The translations under genes and the position numbers were made by a program. Below the pieces are notes generated by a model. The model had not been told where the DNA came from. It made no database searches and saw only the letters and a program-made list of their open reading frames with translations. Shown here in pieces: positions 60,473-64,000 of a DNA stretch of 64,000 bases. The stretch is taken from NCBI RefSeq assembly GCF_004341625.1, contig NZ_SLZG01000022.1:16729-80728 (forward strand). The letters run 5' to 3'. Each line of letters opens with the position of its first letter. Position 1 is the first letter of the stretch. Source of the stretch: Rhizobium sp. BK376 (GTDB lineage: Bacteria > Pseudomonadota > Alphaproteobacteria > Rhizobiales > Rhizobiaceae).

Positions 60473-61207
60473 CTAGGGATTTTTCACGCCCTTGCCCGCA
60501 AAGACATAACCAACGCCGCGCACCGATTTCACCAGCTCCGGCTTCTTCGGATCACGCTCGATCTTCTTCCTCAGCCGGGCGATCTGGGCATCGATGCTGC
60601 GGTCATAGGCCTCAAGGTTCCGGCCACGGGTCATGTCCATCAGCGTCTCACGCTGAAACACGCGGCCGGGATGCGATGCAAGCACGGCCAGCATTTCGAA
60701 TTCGCCCGTGGTCAGTTCGATCTCGGAGCGCGCCTGGTCCAGCAACCGGCGGCGCCCGAGGTCAAGCGTCAGCCCCTCGAACTCGATGATCCGGTCCTCC
60801 GTCTTTGCGGGGCTTTCCGCAACCACCTGGCGCCGTCGCATCACCGAGCGGACGCGGGCAAGAACTTCGCGTAGATGAAACGGCTTGGCGATATAGTCGT
60901 CCGCGCCCACTTCCAGGCCGACGATCCGGTCGATGACATCGCCGCGTCCTGTGAGCATCACGATGGGAATGTCGGAGGTCGAGCGGATCTCCCGCGCGAG
61001 CGTCAGCCCGTCGTCTCCGGGAAGGCCAAGGTCGAGAAGGATCGCGTCAAACGTGCCCTTGGCGAGCGCGGCGCGCATCGCTGTACCGTCCGCGACACCG
61101 GTGACCCGATAGCCTTCCTCCTCGAAGTAGCGGGCAAGCATCTGGCGAATTCGCGGATCATCATCCACGACGAGGAGACTGTAATCTTTGCTCGCGGCGA
61201 GCGACAT
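60473..61207 (-). CDS. OmpR-family response regulator, no adjacent kinase
   Basis: This 244-residue protein has a receiver domain (1-125) with the acidic pocket DDD near residue 15, phospho-acceptor D in ILLDLGLPGDDG, T in VMLTGRGDV and K in DYIAKPFHL. A C-terminal winged helix (about 145-240) carries LTTGEFEMLAVLASHPGRVF and SIDAQIARLRKKIERDPKKP. No histidine kinase gene is adjacent. It is divergent from the FixK-like gene, separated by 139 bp. Confidence 0.9.
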   Translation of the reverse strand: MSLAASKDYSLLVVDDDPRIRQMLARYFEEEGYRVTGVADGTAMRAALAKGTFDAILLDLGLPGDDGLTLAREIRSTSDIPIVMLTGRGDVIDRIVGLEVGADDYIAKPFHLREVLARVRSVMRRRQVVAESPAKTEDRIIEFEGLTLDLGRRRLLDQARSEIELTTGEFEMLAVLASHPGRVFQRETLMDMTRGRNLEAYDRSIDAQIARLRKKIERDPKKPELVKSVRGVGYVFAGKGVKNP

Positions 61208-61346
61208 GGCTTCACTGCTCCGGGATCAGCGATCGGTCTTCTGGTCACACATCGTTACGATCGGAGACCATTTGTAACGCCGTCATCGTTCTCCCGTAAC
61301 AGGTCTGCGGTCAATTCCTTTCATCCGGGGCAAAGAGGGAATGGAC

Positions 61347-62078
61347 ATGTTTTCGACAGGCAGCATCCAGCGCGGAGACAAAGTCGTTGAAACCTCGTCG
61401 TCCGTGGGACCGTCGCTTGCGACGCTTTTCGACAAGGTGCCCATTGAAAATGTGACCGAAGGAGGCGTCCTGTTCCGGGAAGGGGAGGCGGCAACACACA
61501 TTTTCGAGATCGTGGAGGGGTTGCTGCGCATTGTCCGGGTGAGCTGTGACGGACGCCGTACCATTACCGGCTTTCTCTTTCCCGGCGAGATCGGGGGCGT
61601 CTCTTCAAAGGATAGATATCTCTATACGGCGGAAGCGGTCATTCCGACCTGCGTTCGCAGCTACGCGCGTTTAAGTATGCAGCAAAAGTTGGAGCAGGAT
61701 CCCGGCCTGCGGCCGAGCCTGTTCGCGCGACTTCGCGACGAGATGTCGGCTGCGCAAGAACAGATTGTGTTGCTTGCTCACAAAGTGGCCGCTCAACGCA
61801 TATGCGGTTTTTTGATGATGCTGGCGAGCAAGCGCGGCGGCAACCAGTCGTCAATGACGACGATCGGAATTCCGATCCTCCGCCAGGACATCGCTGACTA
61901 CCTGGGTCTTCCTCTCGAGACAGTCTCGGGCGCCTTCCACGCGCTCGCAAACGCAAAAGTCATCGTGCCCATTGACAGACAAAGCTGCACTGCGGATCTC
62001 GAATCTCTTGCCAGTATCGTCCGGGGCGACAATTGGACGGATTGTCATCCGCGAAACAGGCTCGATCTCGCAAGCTAG
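61347..62078 (+). CDS. FixK-like Crp/Fnr-family regulator with an altered recognition helix
   Basis: This 243-residue protein has a sensor barrel (about 25-125, TEGGVLFREGEAATHIFEIV; TITGFLFPGEIGGV) and a long dimer helix. The HTH (about 180-210, LRQDIADYLGLPLETVSGAF) is very close to FixK/FnrN. The four N-terminal Fe-S cysteines of FNR are absent, as in FixK. The DNA-reading code E-x-x-S-R is E-T-V-S-G here, lacking the arginine that contacts the TTGA half-site in FNR. The ATG at 61347 has GAGG eight bases upstream; 61341 is an alternative. It is the best local candidate for controlling the anaeroboxes, with that caveat. Confidence 0.85.
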   Translation: MFSTGSIQRGDKVVETSSSVGPSLATLFDKVPIENVTEGGVLFREGEAATHIFEIVEGLLRIVRVSCDGRRTITGFLFPGEIGGVSSKDRYLYTAEAVIPTCVRSYARLSMQQKLEQDPGLRPSLFARLRDEMSAAQEQIVLLAHKVAAQRICGFLMMLASKRGGNQSSMTTIGIPILRQDIADYLGLPLETVSGAFHALANAKVIVPIDRQSCTADLESLASIVRGDNWTDCHPRNRLDLAS

Positions 62079-62169
62079 ACGGCCGGATCTGGCGAAGCCA
62101 TTTTCTTCCTTGGAGCCAAATGCGGAAGGTATGGTTCTTCCCGGTATGCGCCGACTGGTGGGTCGTGAT

Positions 62170-62727
62170 CTACGGCAGCAGGCCGGCTTTGCGATAGGCC
62201 GAAATCGTTCGATCGAAGACTGCGATATCGGCGCTTCCCCTCGCTACCAGTTGCGCCCCCTCGATTGCCGAAAAGATTGCCAATGCTCTCTCGGCAACAT
62301 CGCTCGCGGCCAGTTCCGGAACCAGCCGAGCGACGAGTTTCTCCAGCCAACTGACGTTGACAACTGTAAAGCGGTCTACTTCCCGTTTGACTTCAATGGG
62401 CAAATCGTCGCGTTCGGCAAGCATGATACCGCAAAGGCACATTCTGTTGTCGTTCAGAAGGGCCGATCTGAAGGCGGAGAGATAGGCGTCAACGGTTGCC
62501 TCGCTGTCTTTCGGATCAAGTGAGAGGCCAGACAAAAGCTGATCGGCCTCGTCGGCGTACTGACTGGCAAGGGCCATTCCCAGATCGCCTTTTGTTGGAA
62601 AATAGTAGTGAATGCTGGCGCTCGTGACGCCTACTTCTTTCGCGATTTCGCGAAAATTCAGGGCGTTGTAGCCGTGTGATTGAACTGTCGCTTTTGCAAC
62701 GGTCATGATTTGATTTTTTGTGTCCAT
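62170..62727 (-). CDS. TetR-family repressor of the adjacent glutathione S-transferase
   Basis: This 185-residue protein has an N-terminal HTH (LNFREIAKEVGVTSASIHYY, about residues 23-42) and a helical ligand domain with two close cysteines (NDNRMCLCGIMLAE) that could sense electrophiles or oxidants. The ATG at 62727 has GAGGG five bases upstream. It is divergent from the GST gene, with two matching palindromes between. Autoregulation and control of GST are strongly suggested. Confidence 0.88.
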   Translation of the reverse strand: MDTKNQIMTVAKATVQSHGYNALNFREIAKEVGVTSASIHYYFPTKGDLGMALASQYADEADQLLSGLSLDPKDSEATVDAYLSAFRSALLNDNRMCLCGIMLAERDDLPIEVKREVDRFTVVNVSWLEKLVARLVPELAASDVAERALAIFSAIEGAQLVARGSADIAVFDRTISAYRKAGLLP

Positions 62728-62782
62728 CGAAGCCCTCTATCACATCCAAAGATAATCTCCCGAACGAAACTTGCAAACAAAA

Positions 62783-62802
62783 CCTATTAATCAGTTGATA
62801 GG
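62783..62802. promoter_or_regulatory. TetR operator O1
   Basis: CCTATTAATCAGTTGATAGG is an inverted repeat with eight-base arms, one mismatch and a four-base centre. It is the same sequence class as O2 but with the centre reversed, and lies 56 bp from the repressor start. Confidence 0.7.
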
Positions 62803-62804
62803 TG

Positions 62805-62833
62805 TTGACCTCGGCACGTCGCCCGCTTAGACG
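62805..62833 (+). promoter_or_regulatory. Likely promoter of the GST gene
   Basis: TTGACC (62805-62810) and TAGACG (62828-62833) are spaced by 17 bp. The pair lies exactly between the two operators, so repressor bound at either would block it. The -10 is weak. Confidence 0.45.
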
Positions 62834-62835
62834 TA

Positions 62836-62855
62836 CTTATCAACTGATTGATAAG
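62836..62855. promoter_or_regulatory. TetR operator O2
   Basis: CTTATCAACTGATTGATAAG is a perfect inverted repeat with eight-base arms around CTGA. It abuts the GST ribosome site (AGGAG). Centre-to-centre distance to O1 is 53 bp, about five helical turns, so both sites face the same side. Confidence 0.75.
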
Positions 62856-62865
62856 GAGATATTGC

Positions 62866-63552
62866 ATGAAAATTTATGATCGGCCTGGCTTTCCCAACCC
62901 CGCTCGCATCCGCATCGTTTTGTCTGGCAAGGGCCTGGACAAGAAGGTCGAATTCGTTCCGGTTGACCTTATCGCTGCGGAGCACAAGCAGAAGCCATTC
63001 CTCAACAAGAACCCGTCTGGGGTGATCCCGGTTCTCGAACTGGATGACGGAACACTCATTTCAGAAGCAACAGCGATCACCGAGTATCTCGATAATCTGG
63101 ATGGCGATCCAATGTTCACTGGGAAGACCCCGCTTGAGAAGGGCCTCATCCACATGATGCAACGTCGTGCAGAGTCGATGCTCATAGATCCCGTAGGTCT
63201 GTACTTCCACTATGGCACGCCGGGCTTGGGTGAGGCACTGCAGGCCCACAAGAGCCCGGAATGGGAAGGTCGCTCGGAGTGGGCTCGGCGAAATCGGCAA
63301 ACTGCAGAACAAGGCATGCGCTATTTTGATGGTATTTTGGAAGACCAAAATTTCGTGGCGGTCGACTATTTCTCAATGGCGGACATTACGGTCTTTTCCG
63401 GATTGGCTTTTGCTGAAGCGGCTGGTCTGACCGTGGGTGAAGACTTGTCAAACTTGCGCGCATGGCGGCTAAGGGCATCCGAGCTTCCGAGCGTCAAGAA
63501 CCGGACTGGTCAACAATTCGTCGCCGACGACCTGCGCAGACTGGGTTTCTAA
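62866..63552 (+). CDS. Glutathione S-transferase family protein
   Basis: This 228-residue protein has a thioredoxin-fold domain (1-80: MKIYDRPGFPNPARIRIVLS; NPSGVIPVLELDDGTLISEA, with the cis-Pro and the E-S/A glutathione-binding pair) and a helical C-terminal domain (YFSMADITVFSGLAFAEAAG, the N-capping box). GSTs conjugate or reduce electrophiles. The start at 62866 has AGGAG seven bases upstream. It is controlled by the divergent TetR through O1/O2 and followed by a terminator. Confidence 0.9.
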   Translation: MKIYDRPGFPNPARIRIVLSGKGLDKKVEFVPVDLIAAEHKQKPFLNKNPSGVIPVLELDDGTLISEATAITEYLDNLDGDPMFTGKTPLEKGLIHMMQRRAESMLIDPVGLYFHYGTPGLGEALQAHKSPEWEGRSEWARRNRQTAEQGMRYFDGILEDQNFVAVDYFSMADITVFSGLAFAEAAGLTVGEDLSNLRAWRLRASELPSVKNRTGQQFVADDLRRLGF

Positions 63553-63562
63553 GAGGCAAACA

Positions 63563-63589
63563 AGGGTCCGCAAGTAAGTTGCGGACCCT
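63563..63589 (+). terminator. Hairpin terminator after the GST gene
   Basis: AGGGTCCGCAA pairs perfectly with TTGCGGACCCT, an eleven-pair stem with loop GTAAG, ten bases after the GST stop. There is no T run, so termination may be partial. Confidence 0.6.
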
Positions 63590-63637
63590 GAGCAGTCGCG
63601 ATCGATACGATCGAGACTTTTACAACGGCGCGAGGAC

Positions 63638-64000
63638 ATGCTTGCAGCCTATGATCTGGCGCTTCTGCTGGCCAACGATCCGGCTTATCATGGGCAGACC
63701 CTGAAGAGCGCACCCGTCAAAGGACTATCCGGCCGCGCTTGCCGCTGCACGCCCCGACCTGATCGCGGTGTTGAAGGCGAATTGCGGTGCCGATATCCCC
63801 ACCTGCGCCAAGGACGATACGGGTAGGTTCAGCAATCCGGCGCAGACCTATGGCCTCCCTGTCGTCTATCCCAAGAACTTTGGCGTCACAGAGGAGGTCG
63901 GCAAGATGGCGCCGGAAGCTGGCAATCTGCTGACTGCGGCATTTCCCTCGCTGACCCTGGACGAGGCCAACCAAATCCTCACGGACACGGAAGGTCCGGG
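63638..64000 (+). pseudogene. Frameshifted gene running off the window edge
   Basis: The frame from ATG 63638 (AAYDLALLLANDPAYHGQTL, KSAPVK) loses its sense at 63716-63722. A second frame continues as DYPAALAAARPDLIAVLKAN, SNPAQTYGLPVVYPKNFG and LLTAAFPSLTLDEANQILTD to the last base. One extra A in AAAGG would explain the break (KD expected). Two cysteines about nine residues apart (NCGADIPTCAK) suggest an exported protein. I do not recognise the family with confidence, and the real start may be elsewhere. Confidence 0.5.

Noticed and set aside
1..64000. CRISPR arrays, tRNA/rRNA genes, complete insertion sequences, plasmid replication genes
   Set aside because: No regularly spaced direct repeats, no cloverleaf or rRNA-like sequence, no transposase frame with terminal repeats and no repABC-type genes were found by reading both strands.

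Overview
The window looks like an alphaproteobacterial, Rhizobium/Agrobacterium-type replicon. Supporting signs are about 60% GC, a bcsA-bcsB-bcsZ cellulose operon without bcsC, DUF982, DUF1476 (ATP synthase zeta-like) and Host_attach proteins, and many FixK/FNR-type 'anaeroboxes'. No rRNA, tRNA, CRISPR array, complete insertion sequence or replication origin was seen.

Layout. (1) 1-4.2 kb is decayed DNA: a frameshifted HTH-nucleotidyltransferase, a 5'-truncated NUDIX gene abutting a 5'-truncated glyoxalase, and a truncated and frameshifted LysR gene. A small membrane protein and a VanZ-like gene are still intact. (2) 4.3-5.7 kb holds two paralogous small proteins of unknown function flanking a pyridoxamine-oxidase-like flavoprotein. 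(3) 5.9-13.7 kb is one long minus-strand operon: IclR regulator, Liv-type ABC importer, nitrilase-family amidase and metal-dependent amidohydrolase. A GAF protein is divergent from it. (4) 14.5-18.3 kb has a universal stress protein (USP), an MgtA-type P-type ATPase and a small membrane protein. (5) 18.7-26.3 kb is the cellulose operon. (6) 26.4-52.4 kb is a stress cluster: BON-domain proteins, USPs, a zeta-like F1-ATPase inhibitor, a Crp-family regulator, a secreted S10 peptidase, a c-heme GGDEF/EAL protein, orphan GroEL, a DegP-like protease, a phasin, an NRAMP-like transporter, a CBS-BON protein, a stand-alone ABC membrane domain and a complete HlyD/ABC-2 exporter. (7) 52.4-60.5 kb is sparse and contains small proteins, a probable small RNA, a pentanucleotide repeat, a second zeta-like protein, USPs, a zinc alcohol dehydrogenase and a Host_attach protein. 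(8) 60.5-64 kb has an OmpR-type regulator, a FixK-like regulator, a TetR/glutathione S-transferase pair with two palindromic operators, and a broken gene at the edge.

The unifying signal is the palindrome TTGA-N6-TCAA, the established FNR/FixK consensus. I found 17 perfect copies in promoter-like positions, plus five with one mismatch, where fewer than one would be expected by chance at this base composition. Most lie 60-110 bp upstream of a start codon. They precede USP, BON, zeta-like, DUF5335, GroEL, DegP, phasin, NRAMP-like, CBS-BON, exporter and MgtA genes. I infer that regions 2, 4, 6 and 7 form a low-oxygen regulon. Its likely jobs are proteostasis, restraint of ATP hydrolysis, storage-granule handling, ion transport and export. 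The cellulose operon and the Liv operon carry no such box and look like separate insertions.
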